Assembly (NCBI GenBank): GCA_006386115.1
Contig: VFIW01000164.1
Span: 1-64,000 of the forward strand
Length of the DNA: 64,000 nucleotides
Direction of reading: 5' to 3'
Origin: Globisporangium splendens
Taxonomy: Eukaryota > Oomycota > Peronosporomycetes > Pythiales > Pythiaceae
How positions within the stretch are numbered: the first letter of the stretch is position 1; each line of letters opens with the position of its first letter. The notes below the pieces were generated by a model that was given only the letters and a program-made list of their open reading frames with translations, had not been told where the DNA came from and did no database searches. Made by a program: the position numbers and the translations under genes. Positions 29,495 to 40,290 of the stretch are shown here, piece after piece.

Positions 29495-31779
29495 ATGGAG
29501 GCACCACCGGCCGTCGAAGACGCAATCCAGAGATTTAATCCTGGAGCAAGAACCGATATTGCATTGGCTTCGAAGGAGCCTGGGGAGCGATCAATCATAT
29601 TTGTGTGGGGCGTTCGCGTGACCTGTGGTGACCAAAAAGAGATCGGATGGGTGTGCTTGGCGTCGCAACACTGCCATGACAACTGGGCTGTTATCCCCCT
29701 CTATAGTGGAAGAACGTCCAACGCGACAAAACACCTTAAGGACGCACACAACATTACGTCAGACAAGACTCAAGCTGAGGCCGCTAAGAAGCGAACACGT
29801 GAAGATGAGATGGAGGACCTGAAAAGTAGTGTCATGTTTCGTGACGATCCTGCCCGCCTGAGACTCCTGCTGGAAACTCGTCGGATCGTGCTCAACAGCT
29901 TACCGTTCCGAGCAGGTGAGTACTGTGACTCTATGCTGACCAACGACCTCATCGTCAAAGACCAGTTTCGCACTGTTATCAATGCAAAAACCGTGATGCA
30001 TTCGATTATCGAGATGTACGCTGCAGTCAAGCGAGAGATCAAGCAGCGTCTACGAAAGAGTGTGCAAGATGGTGCCAAATCGTTGACGATGGTAGCAGAT
30101 TTCTGGACATGCAAGCCGCAGCATGCCAAGTATCTCGGCGTGCGTGTGTATTTCGTGGATGAGAAATGGAAATTCAACTCGGTGGTGCTCGGAACGCGCC
30201 GCTTCAATCCTGCATACGGTGATCGTGAAGCAGGGATTCGCCGTCCGTTTAAGAGGTGGATCGCGGATATGCTGAGTGACTTTGGATAGTCATCTGACAA
30301 CTTCTTTGGTGCAATGAGCGATGGTGGCTCAGATGTAAAGTGGATGATGAACGAAGGGCTCAGCTTGTAATGGGAGTGGTTCATTCCCACATGACATACG
30401 CGGCCACAAAGTGGGCTTGTGGGTTGGTCGACAATAAGTCGGATTCACACAACATCGAGATGACTGAACTGGTAGAGCGGATCAAGAAGACTATTTGCAC
30501 TGTACGAGACGTGGAAAAGATGGGCGACCTCTTTCAAGCTCTTTGCCAATTTCAAGGGTGTGGAAAAAAGACGCGTCTGCTCGACTACAGCTCGCACCGT
30601 TTCTTGGGTTTGACACGCGTGATAGAGCGCATTCGGCAGCTCTGGGGTCCGCTGGAAGAGTTTTTTCGAGCGCGCGCGGATCGCTACGCTTTGCTGCGAG
30701 ACCAGTCCTCTCCTCCTACACCATTTCTATTGGCTGCTGACAAGCAGAATCTTTCCCAGCTCCTGTCGTTACTCATCCCTATTCACGCGTTAAACCGAAA
30801 GAGCCAAGCAGAAGCTGCGCATCAGGTGGGCTCGCTTCTTGTGCTGTATCGTCTGCGCACAGTAACATTGGATGCCACACAATCTCTCAGAGACTGTCAA
30901 TCTCCTGGTCAGACTCCGAAGCATCCAGCGCCACATGAGCTCACCCCGCTGGTTGCAAAAACTCGCCGATTACTTGCTGAAGCCTTCGACAATCGCTTTT
31001 TTAATCGATACACAGATCCTGCTGCCCGCAGAAAGCAGCCGTTCGTGTTTGAGACCCAGCTCTTTCTAGAACCACGGTTCAAGGATCTCGACAAAAATCT
31101 GTCGAAAGCAGTGAGATTCTGTAATGTGGCGCGTGGGGTGGCGCCGGAAGCAAGCAACCGAGTCGTCGATTCAGTAAAGCTGACGATACTAAACAACGTG
31201 AGGAAAATGGTGGTGGTAAGTATGGCTGAGGAAATCGTGGAGACCGTCATTCCTGCGGCTTCGCCTCAAACACATTTCTCCGATGAGCTGCTGGACATGT
31301 TTGGAGCTGGTGCTCTGCAAGACAGCGTCAACATTGCCGATGTTCGTGAAAGCCGTGTTGAAGAGGAGCTCCAGTGATGGATGGCGGAGCCGACAACGCA
31401 ATGTGAGTCTGTTCTTGACTTTTGGCAACGGCAAGCGGCTTCAAGTAACTACAAATTCCTACCTAAAGTGGCGAAAACCGTATTTGGGTTTCCAACATCT
31501 TCTGCTCAAATCGAGCGCGATTTTGGTGGATGTGGAAGGATGGTAACAAACCACCGAGTCAGTTTAGGAGATCCTAGCGTCGAAATGAGCTCCTTTCTGA
31601 ACTGCAACCGCGATTGTATTCAGCTTTCTCAGTGTGACAAGATCCCAGTTGATACGATTGCGGCTCATATTCCATCCCACGTTCTCGTGGGTATCGATGA
31701 CGATATGGATAGTGGCGTCGATCAAGAAATCATCCAGACATTTTCAAGTGCGAGCTTTGATGATGAAGTGGAGTGTTAA
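29495..31779 (+). pseudogene. hAT transposase pseudogene, M3 copy
   Basis: Full-length but broken: TAG at 30287-30289 after MLSDFG, the shared TAA and frame change near 30368, and TGA at 31375-31377. The TGA of M2 is TGG here (DFWQRQAASSNYK), showing that lesion is not ancestral. LDKNLSKAVRF variant. The hAT dimerisation motif is intact at the end. Confidence 0.88.
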
Positions 31780-31813
31780 GCAGCAGATTGATTGTGATAT
31801 GCATGTGTTCACG

Positions 31814-33619
31814 TTATACAGAAAATACATAATGCAAGTTGTGCAGGCTCCTACGTTGGCAAGAACGTTTGCAATTTCCGGATCTTGCTTGAACAGCAAG
31901 TGGAAGCTGCTTCATCTTGGCTTCAGCAGCCGCGATGTCGTCTTGGCGTGACTTTGCTTGCATTTCTTGGATACTCACTTGTACGCGCTGTTCAGACGCA
32001 CGACGTTCTTGCACCTTCTCAAATACATCAGTACGTGCTCGGGCCATCACCTTCTCAGTTTGTTCATTCAGTTGCCGCTGCATACTCGATAGCAACACCT
32101 CAACGCTACCTTTCGAAGCAACTTGATTGCCGGTAGTGGACTGAGAAACGATCTCTGTGGGGCCAAGCTTCGCCGCTTCATGACCTACCTTTGTAGATGC
32201 AACAATGTCCGTATCGCTTTTAATTGTTGCCTCGGCGCTCTTGCTGTTCAAAATGAGTTTGAGTTCAGCAAGTCTCGTCTCTAATAGCTCGTTAATTTTG
32301 CGTTCACTTTCCATTGCTAGCGAACGAAGCTCCTGTAGTTGCTTCTCGACTCCATCCTGCAGCGCACGATGCTGGCTGTCGATGCGGATGAGTGAGTCGC
32401 TTTTCACATCCTGGAATTTTGTACCGACCTCGACAATCGCTTGATCGAGCTTCTGCTGCATCTTGCGCTCCTCAGTCGCCACAAAGGGAGCAATTTTGTC
32501 TTGAAACACCTCTTCCATCTTCCGTTCTGCTTCGATGGCTTGCTGGCTCGCACAAAGCTGTGCTGTTGATTCAGCTTTTGCCAACGCCAACCTACGGATC
32601 TCACTTAGCTGCGTCCCCACTTGCTCATTCATTGCACATAACTGGTTGTTGCTCAATGAGCTCGATGCCTGAATTAAATCCAAGGATTTTGAATTTGTGT
32701 CAGCAATCGCATCTTCTAGGTGGCGCTGCATCGTTTGTTGGGCTCGGACCAAAGGCGAACTCACAATCTCAGAGACGCTACTTCGAATAAGTTCTTCCTG
32801 CCTGCGCTCGGACTCGACTGCTCGTTCCACAACGCACACTCGCGCGGTGCTTTCAGCCTTTTCAAGTGCCAGCGAGCGCGTATCGGCCAGGTTCTCTTTG
32901 ATTTGATCAGTGAGTGTATGTAGCAACTTTTCCACGTTCTGAGCGTTGCTCAGCTCGCTCGTAGTTACGACCAACGCTTGCGCTCTCGCGTTTGTCGTTA
33001 TTATGGCTTGGTCAAGATGCTTTTTTATTGATTCTTGCGCTTGATTTACGTAATCTTCAACGCGCTGGTGTGTCACCGCTGACATCTCGTCGCATGCATC
33101 GGACAAAACGTCCTTGAAACCAACTTCGAGCTTCTCGAGCGTCACCGCTGTGAACTCCTTCAGGTGCTGCTCGGCAGCCGCCTCAGTCTGCACATGCGCC
33201 CGTGCACACACCTCGACCAGCATAGCTTGCAGGCTCTCTGCCAGCTTGGGGTAGTTCTCTTCGGCGTGCACTCGCGTTTGCGCTTGCACGAGTGCGCGCG
33301 CGTCGCCTTGCAGTTTGGTCTGCGCGTCCATTAGCGCCTGCTGCAGCTTTGCTTCTGAGAGAAGTTGGAGCTGAGCGTGCTGATCAGCTTGCTCCTGCAG
33401 CTGCAGCATGCGCTGCTGCGCTTGGCATTGCTGATCATGGAGGTGCTCGAGGTCGGCTAGAAGCACCTGAACCTGGCGAAGGACGGCTTCGAATACCGAC
33501 TGCAGAGACATCGCGTCCTGTCTATCACCACGGTCAGGCTTGTACAGTGCGAGCGCTGGCCTCTCGATGACAGTGGTGGTGATGACATCGCCTGTGTCCA
33601 CCATCGCCTCTTGCTCCAT
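31814..33619 (-). CDS. Long coiled-coil protein of block M, copy 2 (frameshifted end)
   Basis: 601 residues, nearly identical to copy 1 with the same missing base near the C-terminus and ESTAQLC as in the M4' copy. Its start diverges from Crinkler/HNH copy 5. Confidence 0.7.
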   Translation of the reverse strand: MEQEAMVDTGDVITTTVIERPALALYKPDRGDRQDAMSLQSVFEAVLRQVQVLLADLEHLHDQQCQAQQRMLQLQEQADQHAQLQLLSEAKLQQALMDAQTKLQGDARALVQAQTRVHAEENYPKLAESLQAMLVEVCARAHVQTEAAAEQHLKEFTAVTLEKLEVGFKDVLSDACDEMSAVTHQRVEDYVNQAQESIKKHLDQAIITTNARAQALVVTTSELSNAQNVEKLLHTLTDQIKENLADTRSLALEKAESTARVCVVERAVESERRQEELIRSSVSEIVSSPLVRAQQTMQRHLEDAIADTNSKSLDLIQASSSLSNNQLCAMNEQVGTQLSEIRRLALAKAESTAQLCASQQAIEAERKMEEVFQDKIAPFVATEERKMQQKLDQAIVEVGTKFQDVKSDSLIRIDSQHRALQDGVEKQLQELRSLAMESERKINELLETRLAELKLILNSKSAEATIKSDTDIVASTKVGHEAAKLGPTEIVSQSTTGNQVASKGSVEVLLSSMQRQLNEQTEKVMARARTDVFEKVQERRASEQRVQVSIQEMQAKSRQDDIAAAEAKMKQLPLAVQARSGNCKRSCQRRSLHNLHYVFSV

Positions 33620-34366
33620 GAGTGTCTTCCTCTTGCGTTGAAGCAGTAAATTGTTGAATTTTGTGTCGTTTCTCGAGAAAAGATCTCCATTGTTTTTGCC
33701 CAATCAACGTAGGAGTGTTATTTTCAGCCAATCCGAAGCTCAGAATTGTGAAGTAAATCGAAGAGTCGCAGCAGTACAGTAACATTCACTCACTTATTTC
33801 CGAGTGACTTTGAAGCTGGAAATCGTTTGAAGTTACTTTATAAGGTTTTTTGCGTTCACAATAAAACCCTGGAAGTTGACTTCACAATTTCTTCGTTCTA
33901 GGCGTGCACCATACCCATTACATGCACTATCCCGAGTGACTTCAAGAAGCAACAGCATCAAGGTACTCATTGATCACTCAGCGCACGAAGAAGACGATGG
34001 GGTTTGCACCAAGAACGCAGCGTATCCTTCCATTGCCTAGACCAGGTTAGTTACGAGGGTACTGTTTACGCCTGCATATTCTTTTCTGCATATTCTGCAC
34101 AAAGCGTGTTCGCCTTTGGTTACAAAAATCCGAGTTCTTAATCCATGTTACCTTTTCTGCATCAAGTCTGTCTTTTTCTAAAGTTAGCAAATTTCCGTTT
34201 TATTTTTCTGTGTATTAACCTCTAGTCCAACCATTCTTTGCTGCTTCAAACTACCTCACCTGCTCGGCTGCGCCAGACATAAAAGCCTTGTGAATTGAAG
34301 AACGAATTGGGTGAGAGAATTTCTCTCACTGTCGAACTCCACGCCGTGATTTGTTTTGCCATCCAG
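33620..34366. promoter_or_regulatory. Divergent region between coiled-coil gene and Crinkler/HNH copy 5
   Basis: Repeat of 21974-22720, with the M3/P3 border at 33826. Confidence 0.5.
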
Positions 34367-35119
34367 ATGGCGCAAAGGGTGTGGTTCCTTCTAGTGGATG
34401 CAAGCGGCAATGCACTGTCGTCAGCATCGTCTGTCCGACTGGCGAGCGACGATGTCGTTGACGACTTCCGGGACGCAGTGAAGGGCAAGTATGCCGATAG
34501 CCACCTCGTAGGAATCGCTCCGTCTGACCTCGTCATCTACGTGAACCGAGCGGCATTCGACGAGAAGCAGCAGCCACTGACACCAGGTGCAGCTATCAGG
34601 ACGTGCGATTCGTCAGAAAGCGATACACTTGTAGTGGAAGTGCCGAAGCGACAGTTTGTCGAGCCTGAGCTACTCGAACTTCAGCATGATCTTTTGCATC
34701 ATGTGTTGCTGGATGCTCTATCGTCAACATCCGCTCAAAGCAACAAGTTTAAAACGGAGCTGTGCGCAACGTACGACTGCGGCCTTCCAAATGAAATGGT
34801 TCGTTGCATGCTGTTGGATACGGCGCTCTCATCGGCAGTGGTGATTGCTTCTCATCTCTTTCGTCGAAGTAATGAGTTTCTATCTATGAAACTGATGGGT
34901 ATCCCTGATATTGATGATGTGCGAAACGGTTTGCTGCTGTTCAAGCCACTGGAGCTCGCGTCCGATCACTTCCAGATCAGCTTTATCTACGACAAGAGCA
35001 GTGATGAGTTTCGTCTGGAAGTTTTCGACCGATCACTGCGTCAACAGCGTCTTTTTGTAAAATTGGACGAGAACCAGCGCGACATACTGCTTCAGGGGCA
35101 AACTTTGCCGAAAAAATGA
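34367..35119 (+). CDS. Crinkler-type effector with HNH-like domain, copy 5
   Basis: 250 residues, D137 as in copy 3, but next to an R265 oxidoreductase. Confidence 0.62.
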   Translation: MAQRVWFLLVDASGNALSSASSVRLASDDVVDDFRDAVKGKYADSHLVGIAPSDLVIYVNRAAFDEKQQPLTPGAAIRTCDSSESDTLVVEVPKRQFVEPELLELQHDLLHHVLLDALSSTSAQSNKFKTELCATYDCGLPNEMVRCMLLDTALSSAVVIASHLFRRSNEFLSMKLMGIPDIDDVRNGLLLFKPLELASDHFQISFIYDKSSDEFRLEVFDRSLRQQRLFVKLDENQRDILLQGQTLPKK

Positions 35120-35380
35120 AAGTCCAGAGGTCCAAGACTTGCACCTGACACAAACTTTGATCTCCAAACAACACTTGGAGACATTGAGGGTCATCCACTC
35201 CGTTTCAAGTCTATTGAACGTCCCTACAAGCGCTGCTTGAATTTGCAAGCCCGAGTAGCTCGAATGACGGCACTCAAGGAGATGTGGATTGGCTCAGATG
35301 AGGATAAATTTGAAGACTCTTGGTCGGAAGGAATGTCGCTGGCCGAAAAGATGGATTTCTATTACTCGAGCGGAAGCTAG
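35120..35380 (+). pseudogene. In-frame continuation beyond TGA, Crinkler/HNH copy 5
   Basis: Open continuation as in copy 1, ending TAG at 35378-35380. Confidence 0.5.
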
Positions 35381-35614
35381 AGATGCCTTGAACGTTGGTG
35401 ATTGCCTTTCAAGAATATTTACTATCAGCTGACCAAGACCACAGCACATCTAAATTGTCTAGTTGCATTATTGAAGCTCAGACGAGCTCTCAGTGCTCCG
35501 TAACATACGTCAGCAAACAATTCGTTGCAATGAGTCACAAGTCGTCAAAGTGCAGTAAGTAAAATAACACGCCCAAGATGTCTTAATCCACAATGGATTA
35601 GCTGGAAGAAAGGA

Positions 35615-36637
35615 TCAGTTTTCAGGGATCACCTCGATGATGATCTTCCCTCGCGCGCGGTTGCTCATCTGGATCTTCACACCATCGAGCACGTGCTCGA
35701 AGCTGTGCACCGAGTCAACGGACATCTTCAGCTCGCCAGCTTCAATGTGTTTCGTGAGCCTCACCAGATCCGTCGCACGCGGCTTGCAGCGCACTTCAAT
35801 GAGCTCGGCGCCGATGGGCGACTCGATCGGGTCATTTTGTTCCCTGATGGTGAGAAACTTGCCGGTTTGTGGCTTCAAGATGGTCTGAGCGGCGTCGTTC
35901 CATGCGTTCGGCTCGACGCCGCAGTCGTAGATGACGTCGATCGAGTGTCGTTCGAGCACGTCGACCCACTTGTGCGTCGTGTAGTCGATGACTTTGTCGG
36001 CGCCAAACGCCTTGACGAGGTCCGTGTTGCGCGCACTCGTCGTCGTGACCACGAACGCGCCGTACAACTTGGCGAGTTGGATGCCGAAGGAGCCCGTGGC
36101 ACTGCTGCCGCCGAGGACGAGCACGCGGTCGCCTCGCTTGACTTGACCAAACTCGACAAGAACCTGGAAGCTCGTGAGCGCCGCCACGGGGACGCCAGCT
36201 GCCTCGTTGAACGACAGGTTCGTGGGTTTCCGAGCCACCGAGTTGGCGTCCAGGTCCACGTACTCTGCGATCGTGCCGAGCGAACCGTAGTACGCCATGG
36301 CGAACACGGCGTCGCCGACCTGGAGGTCTGAGGTTCGTGGCACGTCGGCACCGATGGCGACGATCACGCCGGCGGCGTCGAATCCGAGGCGCGACGGGTT
36401 TTCGGGAGTCGGGTTCGATGTTGTCGGTGGGAACGCGAGTCCCCACTGGATGATGCTGCAGTCGATGGGGTTGAGCGCGGCCGCGTGCACTTTGATGCGC
36501 ACGTAGCCTGGCTGCAGAGGCTTGTGCGTGACGTCGGACCGGAGCTTGATGAGTTCGCGCGCGTCGCCAAACGCTTCGTGGACGTAGGCTCGGAATGTGT
36601 CAGGGATTGAACTTGAAGTGGCCGTGGTTGCCGACAT
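35615..36637 (-). CDS. Zinc-independent MDR oxidoreductase, copy 5
   Basis: 340 residues, R265. A changed dinucleotide tract upstream (near 36785-36806) leaves the frame open to 37006, but the family start is 36637. Confidence 0.85.
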   Translation of the reverse strand: MSATTATSSSIPDTFRAYVHEAFGDARELIKLRSDVTHKPLQPGYVRIKVHAAALNPIDCSIIQWGLAFPPTTSNPTPENPSRLGFDAAGVIVAIGADVPRTSDLQVGDAVFAMAYYGSLGTIAEYVDLDANSVARKPTNLSFNEAAGVPVAALTSFQVLVEFGQVKRGDRVLVLGGSSATGSFGIQLAKLYGAFVVTTTSARNTDLVKAFGADKVIDYTTHKWVDVLERHSIDVIYDCGVEPNAWNDAAQTILKPQTGKFLTIREQNDPIESPIGAELIEVRCKPRATDLVRLTKHIEAGELKMSVDSVHSFEHVLDGVKIQMSNRARGKIIIEVIPEN

Positions 36638-37612
36638 GTTGAAGTGACTGGGAGTGTCGCTGTTGGTAGTGTCGAGTTGGAGGCAAATTGAGGAATGAGT
36701 CGAAAACGGTGCAAGAGAAGAATGCACGACGGAGGCAGCAGCACCTCGGCATTGCTCACCAGGCCATGTGGCCACTGTATTGTGTGTGTGTGTCTGTGTG
36801 CGTCTGTTTGCTTGCTGGGGCTTCTTTGAGAGACACTGCGCCTGTGTTATCGCAAGAAAAGTGAACTGGTGTCTGATTATTGCTCGGATCCATTGATTAT
36901 GAGGCTGGTTTACCATCACTCCGCAATGTGTCCACTTCGTAAACACGCGTGGCTGTGCTTCGGTATCACTGATGCAAGTCAGTTGTTGCCGCAGTTTGGC
37001 CAACATTAGAATAGATTATAGCATCATCTTAAACAGGGTTTCATTTGTGTCAGCCATTCGCAACTGTCCTCCAAGATACGACCATCACTCTCAGGTGACC
37101 AGCATAAACATACCTTGCGTCCAATAATCTTATTGGCACGCAAGGTATGTTTATGCTGGTCACCTGAGAGTGATGGTCGTATCTTGGAGGACAGTTGCGA
37201 ATGGCTGACACAAATGAAACCCTGTTTAAGATGATGCTATAATCTATTCTAATGTTGGCCAAACTGCGGCAACAACTGACTTGCATCAGTGATACCGAAG
37301 CACAGCCACGCGTGTTTACGAAGTGGACACATTGCGGAGTGATGGTAAACCAGCCTCATAATCAATGGATCCGAGCAATAATCAGACACCAGTTCACTTT
37401 TCTTGCGATAACACAGGCGCAGTGTCTCTCAAAGAAGCCCCAGCAAGCAAACAGACACACACACACACAATACAGTGGCCACACGGCCTGGTGAGCAATG
37501 CCGAGGTGCTGCTGCCTCCGTCGTGCATTCTTCTCTTGCACCGTTTTCGACTCATTCCTCAATTTGCCTCCAACTCGACACTACCAACAGCGACACTCCC
37601 AGTCACTTCAAC
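36638..37612. promoter_or_regulatory. P3 axis: shared region between two divergent oxidoreductase genes
   Basis: Same organisation as P1. The left half has a longer, interrupted TG tract and shares CCATGTGG with the diverged P2 arm. Confidence 0.6.
37114..37144. repeat. P3 hairpin centre
   Basis: Base-for-base the same centre as P1, including the 2-base loop and bulged C. Confidence 0.95.
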
Positions 37613-38635
37613 ATGTCGGCAACCACGGCCACTTCAAGTTCAATCCCTGACACATTCCGAGCCTACGTCCACGAAGCGTTTGGCGACGCGCGCGAACTCA
37701 TCAAGCTCCGGTCCGACGTCACGCACAAGCCTCTGCAGCCAGGCTACGTGCGCATCAAAGTGCACGCGGCCGCGCTCAACCCCATCGACTGCAGCATCAT
37801 CCAGTGGGGACTCGCGTTCCCACCGACAACATCGAACCCGACTCCCGAAAACCCGTCGCGCCTCGGATTCGACGCCGCCGGCGTGATCGTCGCCATCGGT
37901 GCCGACGTGCCACGAACCTCAGACCTCCAGGTCGGCGACGCCGTGTTCGCCATGGCGTACTACGGTTCGCTCGGCACGATCGCAGAGTACGTGGACCTGG
38001 ACGCCAACTCGGTGGCTCGGAAACCCACGAACCTGTCGTTCAACGAGGCAGCTGGCGTCCCCGTGGCGGCGCTCACGAGCTTCCAGGTTCTTGTCGAGTT
38101 TGGTCAAGTCAAGCGAGGCGACCGCGTGCTCGTCCTCGGCGGCAGCAGTGCCACGGGCTCCTTCGGCATCCAACTCGCCAAGTTGTACGGCGCGTTCGTG
38201 GTCACGACGACGAGTGCGCGCAACACGGACCTCGTCAAGGCGTTTGGCGCCGACAAAGTCATCGACTACACGACGCACAAGTGGGTCGACGTGCTCGAAC
38301 GACACTCGATCGACGTCATCTACGACTGCGGCGTCGAGCCGAACGCATGGAACGACGCCGCTCAGACCATCTTGAAGCCACAAACCGGCAAGTTTCTCAC
38401 CATCACGGAACAAAATGACCCGATCGAGTCGCCCATCGGCGCCGAGCTCATTGAAGTGCGCTGCAAGCCGCGTGCGACGGATCTGGTGAGGCTCACGAAA
38501 CACATTGAAGCTGGCGAGCTGAAGATGTCCGTTGACTCGGTGCACAGCTTCGAACACGTGCTCGATGGTGTGAAGATCCAGATGAGCAACCGCGCGCGAG
38601 GGAAGATCATCATCGAGGTGATCCCTGAAAACTGA
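37613..38635 (+). CDS. Zinc-independent MDR oxidoreductase, copy 6
   Basis: 340 residues, T265 as in copy 3, but next to an N137 Crinkler/HNH gene. Confidence 0.85.
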   Translation: MSATTATSSSIPDTFRAYVHEAFGDARELIKLRSDVTHKPLQPGYVRIKVHAAALNPIDCSIIQWGLAFPPTTSNPTPENPSRLGFDAAGVIVAIGADVPRTSDLQVGDAVFAMAYYGSLGTIAEYVDLDANSVARKPTNLSFNEAAGVPVAALTSFQVLVEFGQVKRGDRVLVLGGSSATGSFGIQLAKLYGAFVVTTTSARNTDLVKAFGADKVIDYTTHKWVDVLERHSIDVIYDCGVEPNAWNDAAQTILKPQTGKFLTITEQNDPIESPIGAELIEVRCKPRATDLVRLTKHIEAGELKMSVDSVHSFEHVLDGVKIQMSNRARGKIIIEVIPEN

Positions 38636-38869
38636 TCCTTTCTTCCAGCTAATCCATTGTGGATTAAGACATCTTGGGCGTGTTATTTTACTTACTGCAC
38701 TTTGACGACTTGTGACTCATTGCAACGAATTGTTTGCTGACGTATGTTACGGAGCACTGAGAGCTCGTCTGAGCTTCAATAATGCAACTAGACAATTTAG
38801 ATGTGCTGTGGTCTTGGTCAGCTGATAGTAAATATTCTTGAAAGGCAATCATCAACGTTCAAGGCATCT

Positions 38870-39130
38870 CTAGCTTCCGCTCGAGTAATAGAAATCCATC
38901 TTTTCGGCCAGCGACATTCCTTCCGACCAAGAGTCTTCAAATTTATCCTCATCTGAGCCAATCCACATCTCCTTGAGTGCCGTCATTCGAGCTACTCGGG
39001 CTTGCAAATTCAAGCAGCGCTTGTAGGGACGTTCAATAGACTTGAAACGGAGTGGATGACCCTCAATGTCTCCAAGTGTTGTTTGGAGATCAAAGTTTGT
39101 GTCAGGTGCAAGTCTTGGACCTCTGGACTT
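38870..39130 (-). pseudogene. In-frame continuation beyond TGA, Crinkler/HNH copy 6
   Basis: Mirror of the segment in copy 1; final TAG at 38870-38872. Confidence 0.5.
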
Positions 39131-39883
39131 TCATTTTTTCGGCAAAGTTTGCCCCTGAAGCAGTATGTCGCGCTGGTTCTCGTCCAATTTTACAAAAAGA
39201 CGCTGTTGACGCAGTGATCGGTCGAAAACTTCCAGACGAAACTCATCACTGCTCTTGTCGTAGATAAAGCTGATCTGGAAGTGATCGGACGCGAGCTCCA
39301 GTGGCTTGAACAGCAGCAAACCGTTTCGCACATCATCAATATCAGGGATACCCATCAGTTTCATAGATAGAAACTCATTACTTCGACGAAAGAGATGAGA
39401 AGCAATCACCACTGCCGATGAGAGCGCCGTATCCAACAGCATGCAACGAACCATTTCATTTGGAAGGCCGCAGTTGTACGTTGCGCACAGCTCCGTTTTA
39501 AACTTGTTGCTTTGAGCGGATGTTGACGATAGAGCATCCAGCAACACATGATGCAAAAGATCATGCTGAAGTTCGAGTAGCTCAGGCTCGACAAACTGTC
39601 GCTTCGGCACTTCCACTACAAGTGTATCGCTTTCTGACGAATCGCACGTCCTGATAGCTGCACCTGGTGTCAGTGGCTGCTGCTTCTCGTCGAATGCCGC
39701 TCGGTTCACGTAGATGACGAGGTCAGACGGAGCGATTCCTACGAGGTGGCTATCGGCATACTTGCCCTTCACTGCGTCCCGGAAGTCGTCAACGACATCG
39801 TCGCTCGCCAGTCGGACAGACGATGCTGACGACAGTGCATTGCCGCTTGCATCCACTAGAAGGAACCACACCCTTTGCGCCAT
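39131..39883 (-). CDS. Crinkler-type effector with HNH-like domain, copy 6
   Basis: 250 residues, N137. The LINE lies 407 bp upstream of its start and may have cut its promoter region. Confidence 0.62.
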   Translation of the reverse strand: MAQRVWFLLVDASGNALSSASSVRLASDDVVDDFRDAVKGKYADSHLVGIAPSDLVIYVNRAAFDEKQQPLTPGAAIRTCDSSESDTLVVEVPKRQFVEPELLELQHDLLHHVLLDALSSTSAQSNKFKTELCATYNCGLPNEMVRCMLLDTALSSAVVIASHLFRRSNEFLSMKLMGIPDIDDVRNGLLLFKPLELASDHFQISFIYDKSSDEFRLEVFDRSLRQQRLFVKLDENQRDILLQGQTLPKK

Positions 39884-40290
39884 CTGGATGGCAAAACAAA
39901 TCACGGCGTGGAGTTCGACAGTGAGAGAAATTCTCTCACCCAATTCGTTCTTCAATTCACAAGGCTTTTATGTCTGGCGCAGCCGAGCAGGTGAGGTAGT
40001 TTGAAGCAGCAAAGAATGGTTGGACTAGAGGTTAATACACAGAAAAATAAAACGGAAATTTGCTAACTTTAGAAAAAGACAGACTTGATGCAGAAAAGGT
40101 AACATGGATTAAGAACTCGGATTTTTGTAACCAAAGGCGAACACGCTTTGTGCAGAATATGCAGAAAAGAATATGCAGGCGTAAACAGTACCCTCGTAAC
40201 TAACCTGGTCTAGGCAATGGAAGGATACGCTGCGTTCTTGGTGCAAACCCCATCGTCTTCTTCGTGCGCTGAGTGATCAATGAGTACCTT

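Larger units (their letters stand above)
28769..33825 (+). repeat. Block M3
   Basis: Direct repeat of M2, 5.06 kb, same gene order. It differs by scattered substitutions. Confidence 0.92.
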
